A DNA stretch of 64,000 bases, taken from positions 3,356,001 through 3,420,000 of the forward strand of contig NZ_CP004388.1 in NCBI RefSeq assembly GCF_000300235.2. The letters run 5' to 3'. How positions within the stretch are numbered: position 1 is the first letter of the stretch; each line of letters opens with the position of its first letter. Origin of the DNA: Thalassospira xiamenensis M-5 = DSM 17429. Its GTDB lineage: Bacteria > Pseudomonadota > Alphaproteobacteria > Rhodospirillales > Thalassospiraceae. This document shows positions 25,084-34,916 of this stretch, one piece after another. The notes beneath the pieces are model-generated. The model did no database searches and had not been told where the DNA came from. It saw nothing but the letters and a program-made list of their open reading frames with translations. Made by a program: the position numbers and the translations under genes.

Positions 25084-26226
25084 TTAATCCTCGATGATCG
25101 GCACGGGATCAATATCCCCGCCTTCCTGGCCTGCATAAAAATCACGGGCGAACTGTTCCATGCGGCCCGCGGCAATGGCCTCGCGCATGCCACGCATCAG
25201 ATCCTGATAATAGGCAAGGTTATGCCAGGTCAGCAGAACCGCCCCCAAAATCTCGCCCGCCTTGATCAGGTGATGCAGATATGCACGCGAATATTTCGTG
25301 CAGGCCGGACAATTGCACTGATCATCCAGCGGACGGTCATCATCGCGATGACGCCCGTTTTTAAGGTTCAGCGTGCCGCGATGGGTAAAGGCCTGCGCAT
25401 TGCGGCCCGACCGGGTCGGCAAAACGCAATCAAACTGGTCAATCCCGCGCATCACCGCGCCCACAAGGTCCGATGGCTTGCCAACCCCCATAAGGTAACG
25501 CGGCTTGTTGGCGGGCAGCATATCGACACAGAAATCAAGCGTATCAAACATGATCTGCTGGCCTTCGCCAACAGCAAGACCGCCGACCGAATGGCCCGGC
25601 AAATCAAGCTCGGCCAGTTTTTCGGAACTTTCGCGCCGCAGATTTTCAAAAACGCTGCCCTGCTGAATGCCATAAAGCGCATAGCCTTCGCGCTCGACAA
25701 ACGCATCCTTGGACCGCTTGGCCCAGCGCATCGACATGCGCATGGACTCTGCGGCCTGCTGTTCGGTCGCCGGGAACGGGGTGCATTCGTCAAACGCCAT
25801 GGTAATCGTCGATCCCAGCAGATGCTGGATTTCCATCGAACGTTCCGGCGACAGGGCAAATTTGCGCCCGTCGATATGGCTTTTGAACGTAACACCGTCT
25901 TCGGTAATCTTGCGCAGCTTGGATAACGACATCACCTGATAGCCGCCGCTATCGGTCAGGATCGGCTTGTCCCAATTCATGAATTTGTGCAAACCGCCAA
26001 GGCGTGCAATGCGTTCCGCACCGGGGCGCAGCATCAGGTGATAGGTGTTGCCAAGCAAGATCTGCGCGCCGGTATCGGCGACATTTTCCGGCAACATGCC
26101 CTTGACCGTGGCGGCCGTGCCAACCGGCATGAAGGCCGGGGTATCGATCACGCCGTGGGCGGTATGAATGCGGCCCAGACGGGCCTTGCCGTCGGTCGCC
26201 AGAAGTTCATAACGGAATTCAGTCAT
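25084..26226 (-). CDS. tgt: tRNA-guanine transglycosylase
   Basis: The 380-residue enzyme swaps guanine 34 of GUN-anticodon tRNAs for preQ1. It shows [17 protein letters not shown] near residue 90, DECTPFPAT near 143, GGLAVGE near 220, YLMGVGKP near 248, and the zinc site [17 protein letters not shown] near 308-324. All are standard bacterial Tgt features. Its ATG overlaps the queA stop codon. It is 4 nt upstream of queF. A hydrophobic start is absent, so it is cytoplasmic. Confidence 0.98.
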   Translation of the reverse strand: MTEFRYELLATDGKARLGRIHTAHGVIDTPAFMPVGTAATVKGMLPENVADTGAQILLGNTYHLMLRPGAERIARLGGLHKFMNWDKPILTDSGGYQVMSLSKLRKITEDGVTFKSHIDGRKFALSPERSMEIQHLLGSTITMAFDECTPFPATEQQAAESMRMSMRWAKRSKDAFVEREGYALYGIQQGSVFENLRRESSEKLAELDLPGHSVGGLAVGEGQQIMFDTLDFCVDMLPANKPRYLMGVGKPSDLVGAVMRGIDQFDCVLPTRSGRNAQAFTHRGTLNLKNGRHRDDDRPLDDQCNCPACTKYSRAYLHHLIKAGEILGAVLLTWHNLAYYQDLMRGMREAIAAGRMEQFARDFYAGQEGGDIDPVPIIED

Positions 26227-27275
26227 CAGCTTTTTTCAATCTTACTGGCGCATTCAAGCAGGCTGCAATCGCCATAGGAATAGAAACGGTATCTGTTTTC
26301 AATCGCGTGGCCATAGGCCGCCTTCATGCGCTCAAACCCGGCAAAGGCCGATACCAGCATGAAAAGTGTTGATCGCGGCAGATGGAAATTGGTCAGCAGC
26401 ATATCCACCGCCCGGAACCTGTATCCCGGCGTGATAAAGATGTCGGTCTCGTTCTCGAACGGTTCAACCACCCCGTCCTCGCGCGCTGCACTTTCAAGCA
26501 ACCGAAGCGAAGTCGTCCCCACCGCAACAACCCGCCCGCCCTTGGCGCGCGTTTCATTGATCAGGCTGGCGATTTCGGGCGATATGCTGCCCCATTCGGC
26601 GTGCATTTTGTGGTCTTCGGTATCATCCACCTTGACCGGCAAAAACGTGCCCGCCCCGACATGAAGCGTGATCGTGCGCCGCGCAATGCCGCGCGCATCA
26701 ATCGCTGCCAGCAATTCCGGGGTAAAATGCAAACCCGCCGTCGGGGCTGCCACCGCGCCGTCATGCTGGGCGAAAATCGTCTGATAATCCGATCTGTCCT
26801 GATCATCCCCACCCTTGTCGCGCCGGATATAGGGTGGCAACGGCATCACGCCATATTTTTCAAGGGCGGCAATCAGATCAGCCCCGGCAACATTAAAGCG
26901 CAGCAACACCTCGCCGCCGTCTTTCTTTTCCATGACCTCGGCTTCGAAATCATCGGCGACCTTGAAGGTTTCCCCAACGCGCAGCTTCTTGGCCGGTTTG
27001 GCAAAGGCGCGCCATTGCGCAAGACCTTCCTGCTTGTGCAGGGTCACTTCAATGCCCGCATCCCCGCGCTTGCCAAACAGGCGCGCCGGGATCACGCGGG
27101 TATCATTGGAAATCAGAAGATCACCGGGCCGCAGGATTTCGGGCAATTCACGCACGATGCGGTCATGCGTCTTCCCGCCCGTCAGATCAAGCATGCGGGC
27201 ACTGTCACGCGGGTTGGCCGGATGTTCGGCAATGCACTCACGCGGCAGATCGAAATCGAACAGATCGACTTTCAT
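26226..27275 (-). CDS. queA: S-adenosylmethionine:tRNA ribosyltransferase-isomerase
   Basis: The 349-residue enzyme adds the epoxycyclopentanediol group to preQ1-tRNA using the ribosyl part of SAM. Family marks include [15 protein letters not shown] at residue 5, [15 protein letters not shown] near 53, [17 protein letters not shown] near 175 and [20 protein letters not shown] near 292. It is the first gene of the queA-tgt-queF operon. Its start lies 115 nt downstream of the yhhQ stop codon, so yhhQ may be cotranscribed. Confidence 0.97.
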   Translation of the reverse strand: MKVDLFDFDLPRECIAEHPANPRDSARMLDLTGGKTHDRIVRELPEILRPGDLLISNDTRVIPARLFGKRGDAGIEVTLHKQEGLAQWRAFAKPAKKLRVGETFKVADDFEAEVMEKKDGGEVLLRFNVAGADLIAALEKYGVMPLPPYIRRDKGGDDQDRSDYQTIFAQHDGAVAAPTAGLHFTPELLAAIDARGIARRTITLHVGAGTFLPVKVDDTEDHKMHAEWGSISPEIASLINETRAKGGRVVAVGTTSLRLLESAAREDGVVEPFENETDIFITPGYRFRAVDMLLTNFHLPRSTLFMLVSAFAGFERMKAAYGHAIENRYRFYSYGDCSLLECASKIEKS

Positions 27276-27390
27276 CAGAAAAACAAAACCTGCAATTATC
27301 AGAAAAAATCAGAGGGGCGCTTTATATCGCCCCCCTATGCAAAACCTCAAGGCATCGCGTCGGAATATCAGCCCTGCATCAACCCCGCTA

Positions 27391-27936
27391 TCAGCCTTGG
27401 GCAGGGGCTGCTTTCATACGCGGGGTCACCACCGTCATCAGCAAACGGAACGGTGCCAGACAGGTCAGCGCCATGATGATCTTGGCGCTGAAATCGCCCA
27501 TCGCCCATGTATGCCACGGAAGCCCGGTACCGACAAAAGCGATGGAAAAGAACAAGGCCGTATCCACCGCCGACCCGATCCCCGATGAGATCAGCGGGGC
27601 TTTCCACCAGGTCGCACGGCGCAGCCTGTCAAACACCGTCACATCAAGCATCTGCGCAATCAGAAACGCCGTGCCCGATGCAATCGCAATACGCGTATCG
27701 GCAACGATCAACGACAGAACAACCGCAATCGCAAACCCGGCCAGCACGACAAGGCGTGCCGCCGCTGCCCCGCGTGCGCGGTTGGTCAGGTCCGTCACCA
27801 GAAACGCCACCGGATAGGTAAACGCCCCATAAGTCAGCCAGTCGGCCAAAACGCCCGGCAGCGGATATTCAACCAGAATGTTCGATGCAACAACCGTCAC
27901 GGCCATTGCCAGAACGCCAATAATGATGGCTTTCAT
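27391..27936 (-). CDS. yhhQ: Queuosine precursor transporter (VUT family, YhhQ)
   Basis: The 181-residue inner-membrane protein has about six helices and family segments such as LADWLTYGAFTYPVAFLVTDLTNR and SSGIGSAVDTALFFSIAF. YhhQ imports preQ0 or preQ1, letting cells salvage precursors. Its place just upstream of queA-tgt-queF fits that role. AAGGA lies 7 nt before the ATG. The 150-nt leader between the Pit terminator and this gene holds two small hairpins but no riboswitch I can name. Confidence 0.93.
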   Translation of the reverse strand: MKAIIIGVLAMAVTVVASNILVEYPLPGVLADWLTYGAFTYPVAFLVTDLTNRARGAAAARLVVLAGFAIAVVLSLIVADTRIAIASGTAFLIAQMLDVTVFDRLRRATWWKAPLISSGIGSAVDTALFFSIAFVGTGLPWHTWAMGDFSAKIIMALTCLAPFRLLMTVVTPRMKAAPAQG

Positions 27937-28081
27937 CGTTTTTCCTTAACCAAAATCCTGACCAAAAGCAGAACGCACGCATAGGAAATCTCGCGGCCCA
28001 CTTTGATTGGGCGACGATTCGGCACGGGTTTGATTCAAATTATGGTTGGGGTAATTACGCTTGGAGACCCCAGGCGTCAAG

Positions 28082-28114
28082 GAAAAACGGCGGTCAGACA
28101 AAGCCTGACCGCCG
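28082..28114 (-). terminator. Terminator of the phosphate transporter gene
   Basis: A perfect 10-bp CGGCGGTCAG/CTGACCGCCG stem with a 7-nt loop is followed on the minus strand by TTTTTCC, about 85 nt after the Pit stop codon. Confidence 0.92.
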
Positions 28115-28197
28115 CTGCAGATCGCCACAAGCTGCTCCGGGGAAAAGGAGGAGCACCGTGCCGCGAAACGTCAATTCTGCGCCTAATTCCGACGGAA

Positions 28198-29727
28198 TTA
28201 AAGCATGATCCCGCGAATGGTGAAAAACAGCAACGCGCCAAGGAACGCCCCGGCCGGAACCGTGATCACCCACGCGGTCGCAATCGTCACCGCATACCGA
28301 CGCCGCACCAGCAACCGCTTGCGCAGTTTCTTCTCGGCCTTTTCGGCCTGTGCCGGGTCAAGCTGACGCAGGGCTTCGATATGCTGTTTCTGTTCGTCAC
28401 TTTCCTGTTCCGCACCGACCAGCATCGGCGCACTATCCATCCGGCGACGATGGCTTAGCGTTTCACGCAGGAACCCGACCCCAAACACCGCACCAACCGC
28501 AATATGGGTCGAACTGACCGGAAGACCCAGCGCGGATGCCACAATCACCGTCAAAGCCGCCGACAGCGCCACGGTATAGGCCCGGATCGGATCAAGCTTG
28601 GTGATTTTCGATCCGACCGTCTTGATCAGTTTCGGCCCGAACAGGATCAGACCGGCAGAAATACCAATCGCCCCGATCACCATCACCCAGATCGGGATCG
28701 GGGCCGATGTCACGATCTCGCCGCTATCAACACCCGAAACGATGGCGGCCAACGGTCCAATGGCATTCGCCACATCATTTGATCCATGCGCGAATGACAG
28801 AAGGGCTGCGGACACGACCAGCGGAATGCGAAACAGCGATGCGATTTCCTTGCGCCGCCCGGTCATGTTACGCGACGCATGCAGCACGGCCTTGCGGGTC
28901 GGCAACAGGGTGACGAAAAAGGCTGCGATACCGATAACAATGACCTGCCACGTATCAGCAGCCCAGATCTTTTTGATCCCCTTCATCATCAGATACATGG
29001 TGAAGGCCGATACCATCACACCGACCAAAATCGGCACCCATTTGCGGGCCGCTTCGACGCAATTTTCGGTATACAGAATCTTGAACTTGATAAAGGCAAG
29101 GAACGCGGCTGCGATCACGCCACCCAGAACCGGCGAAATCACCCAGCTTGCGGCAATCGTGCCCATAGTCGGCCAATTGACCGCGCCAATGCCGACGGCT
29201 GCCATACCCGCCCCCATCACACCGCCAACGATGGAATGGGTGGTCGATACCGGCGCGCCCAGCCATGTGGCAAGGTTAAGCCAAAGGGCGGCTGCCAGAA
29301 GGGCCGCCATCATCGCCCAGACAAAGGTCTGTGCATCGGGCATCTGGGTCGGGTCGATAATGCCGTTCTTGATCGTGCCAACAACATCGCCACCGGCGAT
29401 AATCGCCCCGGCTGCTTCAAACACGGCTGCAATCAAAAGGGCGCCAACCATGGTCAGCGCCTTTGAACCAACCGCCGGACCAACATTGTTGGCCACGTCA
29501 TTGGCACCGATATTCAGTGCCATGTAACCGCCGATCACCGCAGCGGCGATCAGGAACCCACTTTGCGGCAGGCCGCCCATGTGAAAGGCGACAAAGGCGC
29601 TGCACGCCAAAAGAAAGACAAGCGCAAGTCCGAGCTTCGCACTCAGGGAGGCAGTCTCTCCGGCACCCGCATCCATGCGGCGCTGCCATTTGAGATCCTT
29701 ATCCAGAGCGGTTTTCTTTGCGACCAT
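28198..29727 (-). CDS. pit: Inorganic phosphate transporter, Pit family
   Basis: The 509-residue membrane protein has the two duplicated Pit signatures, NIGANDVANNVGPAVGS near residue 78 and FAHGSNDVANAIGPLAA near 315, with about ten helices and a charged cytoplasmic loop near 430-480 (REKR and QEESDEQK-like runs). Pit proteins carry metal-phosphate with protons at low affinity. ATG 29727 is preferred over an in-frame TTG six nt upstream. No PhoU-like partner is adjacent. The gene has its own terminator. Confidence 0.95.
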   Translation of the reverse strand: MVAKKTALDKDLKWQRRMDAGAGETASLSAKLGLALVFLLACSAFVAFHMGGLPQSGFLIAAAVIGGYMALNIGANDVANNVGPAVGSKALTMVGALLIAAVFEAAGAIIAGGDVVGTIKNGIIDPTQMPDAQTFVWAMMAALLAAALWLNLATWLGAPVSTTHSIVGGVMGAGMAAVGIGAVNWPTMGTIAASWVISPVLGGVIAAAFLAFIKFKILYTENCVEAARKWVPILVGVMVSAFTMYLMMKGIKKIWAADTWQVIVIGIAAFFVTLLPTRKAVLHASRNMTGRRKEIASLFRIPLVVSAALLSFAHGSNDVANAIGPLAAIVSGVDSGEIVTSAPIPIWVMVIGAIGISAGLILFGPKLIKTVGSKITKLDPIRAYTVALSAALTVIVASALGLPVSSTHIAVGAVFGVGFLRETLSHRRRMDSAPMLVGAEQESDEQKQHIEALRQLDPAQAEKAEKKLRKRLLVRRRYAVTIATAWVITVPAGAFLGALLFFTIRGIML

Positions 29728-29845
29728 GATCAACCGTTACTTAAAAAGGGAATCGACGCGCGGATCATGTCGAAGCAAACCCGGTTTGTTAAGGTTTTTT
29801 TGCCTTTTTATGACAGCCATGTCCCGACCGCATCCCGCCAATAGC

Positions 29846-29875
29846 AAAACGGCCCCGCAATGCAGGGCCGTTTTA
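29846..29875. terminator. Terminator of the AsmA gene
   Basis: AAAACGGCCC and GGGCCGTTTT form a 10-bp stem with built-in A- and T-runs. It lies 22 nt after the AsmA stop codon and precedes the Pit gene on the same strand. Confidence 0.9.
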
Positions 29876-29897
29876 CGTTTGGAACAGTTGTGAAAAG

Positions 29898-32800
29898 TTA
29901 TCGACCGAACTGGTTCAGAAGCCCTTTCAGAACATCCTTGGCCGCATCCTTGGCGGCATCCTTGCCCGAACTTCCCGATCCGCTATCGGATGAACCACTC
30001 CCGCCCAGTGCCTTATCAAGGATATTATCCAGAACCTTGATCGCGACCTTGTCCATGCGCCCGGTAATCGCCGGGTTGCTGATATTGCCCTTGGCGTAAA
30101 CGCTAAATGGCGGTAATTCTTCGATTTTCTCGGAAAAATCGAAATCGGCCTGCGTATCCATCTGCCATTTCGGCAGATCAAGGGTCGCATCGGCATCCGC
30201 CGTCCCCACACGCGATGTCGCTTCGACACGGGTGGTTTTGGCAATCCCGTTGGTGATGGCAATGTCGGCCTCAAGGGTCTGAACCAGATCGTTGTTACCG
30301 ACCCCTTCAACCACCATCGCCTGCGGGCCCTGCTGCAACAATGCCTGAATGTTCAGCTTCGGATCAGCAGACCGTTTATCGGCATTGCTGAACCGGACAT
30401 TATTCAGAACAAGGTTCGCCGTACCATTCAACGCACTGACCAGCTTGCGCGATGTATTGCCCGATGCGGTGACATCAAACTTCGTCGCCGCCCCGCCGAT
30501 CACCGTGTCATTGGCAACCCGGATCGGGGTCAGCTTTTCGATATCCGCCCCGTCAAGATTACCTTTAAGCGCCAGTTTCGGCGTATCGGAATTGCGCGCA
30601 TCAAACGTGCCATCAATCGACAAATTCCCATCGCCCAGAAGGCCGGTGAATTTCTGAATGGTCAGAAGCCCGGTCACGAGTGTCGCCTTCAAATCCGGCT
30701 TCACAAGGCTGTAGGTATCGAAATCAAGCTGATCAAATGCGACCGTGATATCGGCATCAATCGACCGCAGGGCCGATACATCAATCACCGTATCATCCCA
30801 CGGCGTGCCGTCACGGGCATCAACAGTCGTAACCTTCATCGTGGTCGGCATATTGAAAGCCGCCCGGCGCGCACCGCTACCGCCTTCGGGCATCAGTCCG
30901 GCCCGTTTTGCCGCGGGCACGAACGGATCAACATTCAATACCCCGCCCGAAAGGGCCACGGCCAGTTTCGGCTGCGCCCCGGTGGCGTCGAAATCAACGT
31001 CACCCCTGGTTTCAAACGGACCGATACCGAACTTCGCGATATCAAGCGCGATATTCTTGGCATTGCCCTTGACCGTACTGTCCAGAACCAGACGCCCCAG
31101 ATTGCCCGACGGCTCATAGGTCGGTGCCAGCAACGGCAACACACGGTTCAGGCTTGATGCCTGCATCGCAAGTTTGCCATCAATGCCCGGTGTCGCCCCA
31201 AACAGGTCGCTCAGCACCCCGTTCAATGCCACCTGCATCAACGGGTTGGATACATCAAGATCAAGGTTCGGGCCGGTCACCGGGCCATTCAGCCCGATAT
31301 TGGCCTGAATGCTTTTATATTCGCTGGCCGGTGCCGGAAGCGTCATACCGGTCAGCTTCGCCAACGGCGCCAGCGTTTTGGCCGTGACTTTAAGCTTGAT
31401 CCCCTCGAATGCCGGAACAGCCACATCGCCACGGAACACACCGCTGGCACTGGCCGAAAGCCCGGCCGCATCGGCCACTGCAAAATTGTTCAGCGTGATC
31501 TGCGAACCGCTCAGGCTGCCATCAATCGAAATGCCCTTGATCGACACACCCGATGAAATGATTTCATCAGCCGCCAACCGATAATTGGCCGCAACACCAT
31601 CAAGCGGTGCCAGCGCATCCTTGATCATCCTGACCATGGCATCACCGCCCGCCGCGGGTCCCGACGACGGGGCCGCATCCGAACCGTTCGCTGCCGTGCC
31701 GGAATCCGTTGTTGCGGAATCGTTGCCCGCTGGGCTTGCCGCATCGCCATTTCCGGCGGCTGGTGCTGCCGAAACATACTGATCCAGATTGATACGATCG
31801 AGCTTAAGACCAATACCAAGTGCCGGAAGCCCCTCGCCGCTCAGATTGGCGACGATGGCACCGCGAATGGCCGTATCGTCAATCCGCATATCCAGATCGG
31901 AAATATCAAGCTTGTCAGGTGTCCCCTTGACCCCGCCCGTCAACGAGAAACGACGCAACCGGTCCGCCCGGATGCCATCAACATCCACCCCAAGCCAGCG
32001 CGCCACCGCACGAATGTTTTCCGATGCCATCTCATAGGAAAGGGCCGCACTCGGCTTCGGACCTTCGCCCGAAATGCTGCCAAACACCGAGAAATCCGTC
32101 CCCCCTGGCAAACCGGCGGAAACTTCGTTCAATGTGATCTTGCTGTTGGCAATCGCGGCATTGATCCGCGCATTATGCACCGGCGTCTGGTTATAGATCA
32201 GGGTTTCAACTTCGAAATCAATCGATGCCGTCAGATCAGCCGGGATCATCGGACCATTGGCCGCACCCGATGTCTTATCCCCCTGCGACGGAATGGATTG
32301 CCCACCAGCATCGCCCGCCGATCCATTTTCCGGGGTCGCCATGCCGCTGTCACCCGTGCTGCCCGCACCTGTATCCGGATTGGCACCATCGCCCATATGC
32401 GTCAGCACAAGGATTGAATCAAGATCAAGCTGATTGAAACGCAGCGCCACATCGGCCCGCATTTTCGGGTCCTGATCAATCGCAATTGCCCCCGATCCAC
32501 GGGTTTCACCAAACCGGATCGACAGATCATTAACCGTCACAGATTTGGCATTGGCGGCAACCTGCCCGCCCAGATTGAACGGCTTGGCGGCGATATCGGG
32601 GATGTCGGCACCGTCACCGGCAATCCGAAGGGCCGCTTCGCGCAGATCATCGAACTTGCCGTCAATCTGGCCGTTAAAGCCCGGATATTCCGCCGAAAGA
32701 TCAACCTGACCGCTTAAATTGATACCGCCATCGACCTTGTCGATGCCAATCTGCATGCCGACCGGGAACGGGCCGGTCTGGCTGATTTCGCCGACATTGA

Positions 32801-33497
32801 AATTAAACGTCAGCGGAATCCCGCGATAGAAAACATATCCCTCGCCCTTTGCCGGACCATTCAGGCTGTCGGCCGAAACGCCAAGGGTCAGCCCCTCGAT
32901 CCGCTCCGTGCTGCCGGGTGTGTGATAAAGGATTGTCGCATTTTCGATTTCCAGACGATCAATCTGGATCGTGCTGGCAAAATCGGATGATCCGGCGTCG
33001 CTTCCGCCCGATTGTGCATCGGGTGCCGCCTGTTCACCATTCGGTGCCGGGGAGGCGGATGGCGGTGTCGTGATCGTGCCGGCATCCGGCCCGCTTGGTG
33101 CGGCCTGTGCCGGATCAAACACCAGATTGTTGCTGCCGTCTTCAAATGTCTCGATGGAAATCACCGGATCAATCAGGCTGATCTCGGTCACCTGCACATT
33201 GCCGGTCAGAAGCGGCATCAGGGCGACAGAAACCCGGACTTCCTTGACCGACACCATGTCGGGGTCCTGCGCACCGGGCAGATTGCCAAGCGTCACCTGC
33301 TCGACCGACAATGCCGGGAACGGCAGAACGGACATCGAAAGATCGCCGCGAATTTCAAGATCGCGACCGGTTGCTTCACGCACTGCCTGGGTGATCTGTG
33401 GCTTGTAACCGTTCCAGTCAATCAGGGAAGGAATGACCAACAGGGCAGCGATGATCACAACCAGAATGGCGCCAATCACGGCAAGGATCTTTTTCAA
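29898..33497 (-). CDS. AsmA family protein
   Basis: The 1199-residue protein has one N-terminal membrane helix (residues 4-25), the AsmA start SLIDWNGYKPQITQAVREATGRDLEIRGDLSMSVLPFPALSVEQV, long periplasmic beta-rich repeats, and a C-terminal AsmA_2 region. Ser/Gly/Ala/Pro-rich linkers interrupt it near 135-160, 385-415 and 615-645. AsmA-like proteins form hydrophobic bridges thought to move phospholipids to the outer membrane. The first codon is TTG at 33497 with CGGAG upstream; no ATG keeps the membrane helix. It is alone in its operon. Confidence 0.92.
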   Translation of the reverse strand: MKKILAVIGAILVVIIAALLVIPSLIDWNGYKPQITQAVREATGRDLEIRGDLSMSVLPFPALSVEQVTLGNLPGAQDPDMVSVKEVRVSVALMPLLTGNVQVTEISLIDPVISIETFEDGSNNLVFDPAQAAPSGPDAGTITTPPSASPAPNGEQAAPDAQSGGSDAGSSDFASTIQIDRLEIENATILYHTPGSTERIEGLTLGVSADSLNGPAKGEGYVFYRGIPLTFNFNVGEISQTGPFPVGMQIGIDKVDGGINLSGQVDLSAEYPGFNGQIDGKFDDLREAALRIAGDGADIPDIAAKPFNLGGQVAANAKSVTVNDLSIRFGETRGSGAIAIDQDPKMRADVALRFNQLDLDSILVLTHMGDGANPDTGAGSTGDSGMATPENGSAGDAGGQSIPSQGDKTSGAANGPMIPADLTASIDFEVETLIYNQTPVHNARINAAIANSKITLNEVSAGLPGGTDFSVFGSISGEGPKPSAALSYEMASENIRAVARWLGVDVDGIRADRLRRFSLTGGVKGTPDKLDISDLDMRIDDTAIRGAIVANLSGEGLPALGIGLKLDRINLDQYVSAAPAAGNGDAASPAGNDSATTDSGTAANGSDAAPSSGPAAGGDAMVRMIKDALAPLDGVAANYRLAADEIISSGVSIKGISIDGSLSGSQITLNNFAVADAAGLSASASGVFRGDVAVPAFEGIKLKVTAKTLAPLAKLTGMTLPAPASEYKSIQANIGLNGPVTGPNLDLDVSNPLMQVALNGVLSDLFGATPGIDGKLAMQASSLNRVLPLLAPTYEPSGNLGRLVLDSTVKGNAKNIALDIAKFGIGPFETRGDVDFDATGAQPKLAVALSGGVLNVDPFVPAAKRAGLMPEGGSGARRAAFNMPTTMKVTTVDARDGTPWDDTVIDVSALRSIDADITVAFDQLDFDTYSLVKPDLKATLVTGLLTIQKFTGLLGDGNLSIDGTFDARNSDTPKLALKGNLDGADIEKLTPIRVANDTVIGGAATKFDVTASGNTSRKLVSALNGTANLVLNNVRFSNADKRSADPKLNIQALLQQGPQAMVVEGVGNNDLVQTLEADIAITNGIAKTTRVEATSRVGTADADATLDLPKWQMDTQADFDFSEKIEELPPFSVYAKGNISNPAITGRMDKVAIKVLDNILDKALGGSGSSDSGSGSSGKDAAKDAAKDVLKGLLNQFGR

Positions 33498-33899
33498 CAG
33501 TCCGGCTCCGCTTTTTGCTCGGCACCGCTGAAACAGACATGTTTGCGCGGTGCGATGTTGTATTTATCTCAGTAGCATATGGCTCGTACCGCTCGTCGCA
33601 ACAGAAAATGGCAATAAGTTGGTTGATGATACCATTTCCGCACGTTTTCGGTACGCGCATTTCCCTTTTACCGGTTCACCTATGAATTTGTGAGCAAGAC
33701 CAGCGGTAATCAAGCATCCCCTATGGAAAACTGCCCCCGCATCCTCATATGAAAAACCTGTGCTATTGAACACAGCCGATACTGGCAATTGTTTTGCGAA
33801 GTGATACTATAAACAAAAAAGAACACACCATCAGGGCGTTGAGCCTGTGTATCAGCCACCTTGATCAATTCTGATCAACAGGGTGCAGGGAGGATGCAG
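33498..33899. other. Intergenic gap between divergent AsmA and DUF2189 genes
   Basis: This 402-nt stretch has no convincing gene; short frames on the minus strand lack ribosome-binding sites and family resemblance. It must contain both promoters. A palindrome at 33861-33878 and an AGGGAGG ribosome-binding site at 33887-33893 are the only clear signals. Confidence 0.5.
33861..33878. promoter_or_regulatory. Palindrome ahead of the DUF2189 gene
   Basis: TTGATCA and TGATCAA, perfect 7-bp arms around ATTC, lie 22-39 nt before the start codon. The halves resemble FNR half-sites but the spacing is four bases too wide for FNR, so another regulator is more likely. Confidence 0.4.
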
Positions 33900-34736
33900 A
33901 TGTCCGAAACCACAATCGAACAACCAACAGGTTCCATCGGCGGGCTTCCGCAAGGCATTGCCATCCGCGATGTCACAAGTGACCAGTCCGGCAAATGGCT
34001 TGAAGCAGGCTGGCGCGATTTCAAACGTACCCCGGCCATCGGTCTTGCCTATGGCGGGCTTTGCGTCATTGCCGGTTATCTTATTTTACTAAGCCTCTTT
34101 CAATCGGGTCAGCCCTATCTGACCCTGCCGCTGGGTGCCGGTTTCATGCTTCTGGCACCGGTGATTGCCGTTGGCCTTTATGAAACCAGCCGCCGCCTTG
34201 AAATGGGTGAAAATGTCACCCTGTGGCACAGCCTGAATGGTTTCCGGCGCAATCCGGGTCAGCTTGGCGCGATTGGCGTCGTCCTGATGCTGTTCTTTCT
34301 GGCCTGGACGCGTATTGCCATGCTGTTATTTGCGCTGTTTTACAATGGCTCGGTCCCGTCGCTTGATGTGCTGGTATGGGAAACCTTCTTCTCGCGCGAT
34401 GCCATCACCTTCCTGATTACCGGCACCATCCTTGGCGGCGTGCTGGCGATGATGGTGTTTGCCATTACGGTCGTCTCGATCCCGCTTCTGGTGGATCGTG
34501 ATATCGATGTGATCACCGCCCTGATCATAAGTGTTGCGGCGTTTCGCAAAAACTGGCGGGTGCTGACCGGGTGGGCGGCCATGATTGCGGTCATGGCGGC
34601 GTGTGGCATGGTGGTCTTCCTGCTGGGTCTTGCGGTCATGATGCCGCTTCTGGGCTATTCAAGCTGGCATGCCTATCGCGGCCTGATCGACACTGAAAAG
34701 GCCGAAGCCCGACGCCTGCGGCGTGTGGTACCATAA
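33900..34736 (+). CDS. DUF2189 integral membrane protein
   Basis: Starting at 33900 (MSETTIEQP) with AGGGAGG 6 nt upstream, the 278-residue product has about six membrane helices between residues 45 and 255. It carries the DUF2189 marks AGWRDFKRTPAIGLAYGG, PVIAVGLYETSRRLEMG and YSSWHAYRGLI. The family is widespread in proteobacteria but has no proven function; some members sit beside cytochrome oxidase genes. Here it is monocistronic, with a palindrome in its leader and a terminator after it. Confidence 0.9.
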   Translation: MSETTIEQPTGSIGGLPQGIAIRDVTSDQSGKWLEAGWRDFKRTPAIGLAYGGLCVIAGYLILLSLFQSGQPYLTLPLGAGFMLLAPVIAVGLYETSRRLEMGENVTLWHSLNGFRRNPGQLGAIGVVLMLFFLAWTRIAMLLFALFYNGSVPSLDVLVWETFFSRDAITFLITGTILGGVLAMMVFAITVVSIPLLVDRDIDVITALIISVAAFRKNWRVLTGWAAMIAVMAACGMVVFLLGLAVMMPLLGYSSWHAYRGLIDTEKAEARRLRRVVP

Positions 34737-34761
34737 CACCCGCCAAATAGCATTTCACATC

Positions 34762-34802
34762 GGCGCAAGGATGCCTGAAACCAGCCTTGCGCCTTTGTTT
34801 TT
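34762..34802 (+). terminator. Terminator of the DUF2189 gene
   Basis: GGCGCAAGG and CCTTGCGCC arms (9 bp) with a 14-nt loop are followed by TTTGTTTTT. Confidence 0.9.
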
Positions 34803-34916
34803 GCCAAAAGAAACCCGGCAAAACTAACCCGTGTTAGCCAACCCGGATGCCCCATGTGCTAAACCCTTCGATAGCTTGGCGGAAGTTCCGTCGAGCCTTG
34901 TTTAAGGCACACGCGC

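Noticed and set aside
27937-28081. preQ1 riboswitch ahead of yhhQ
   Set aside because: The characteristic A-rich tail and loop pattern of preQ1-I was not found.
33861-33878. Possible FNR box ahead of the DUF2189 gene
   Set aside because: Half-sites match but the spacing is eight bases instead of four, so it was kept only as an unnamed palindrome.
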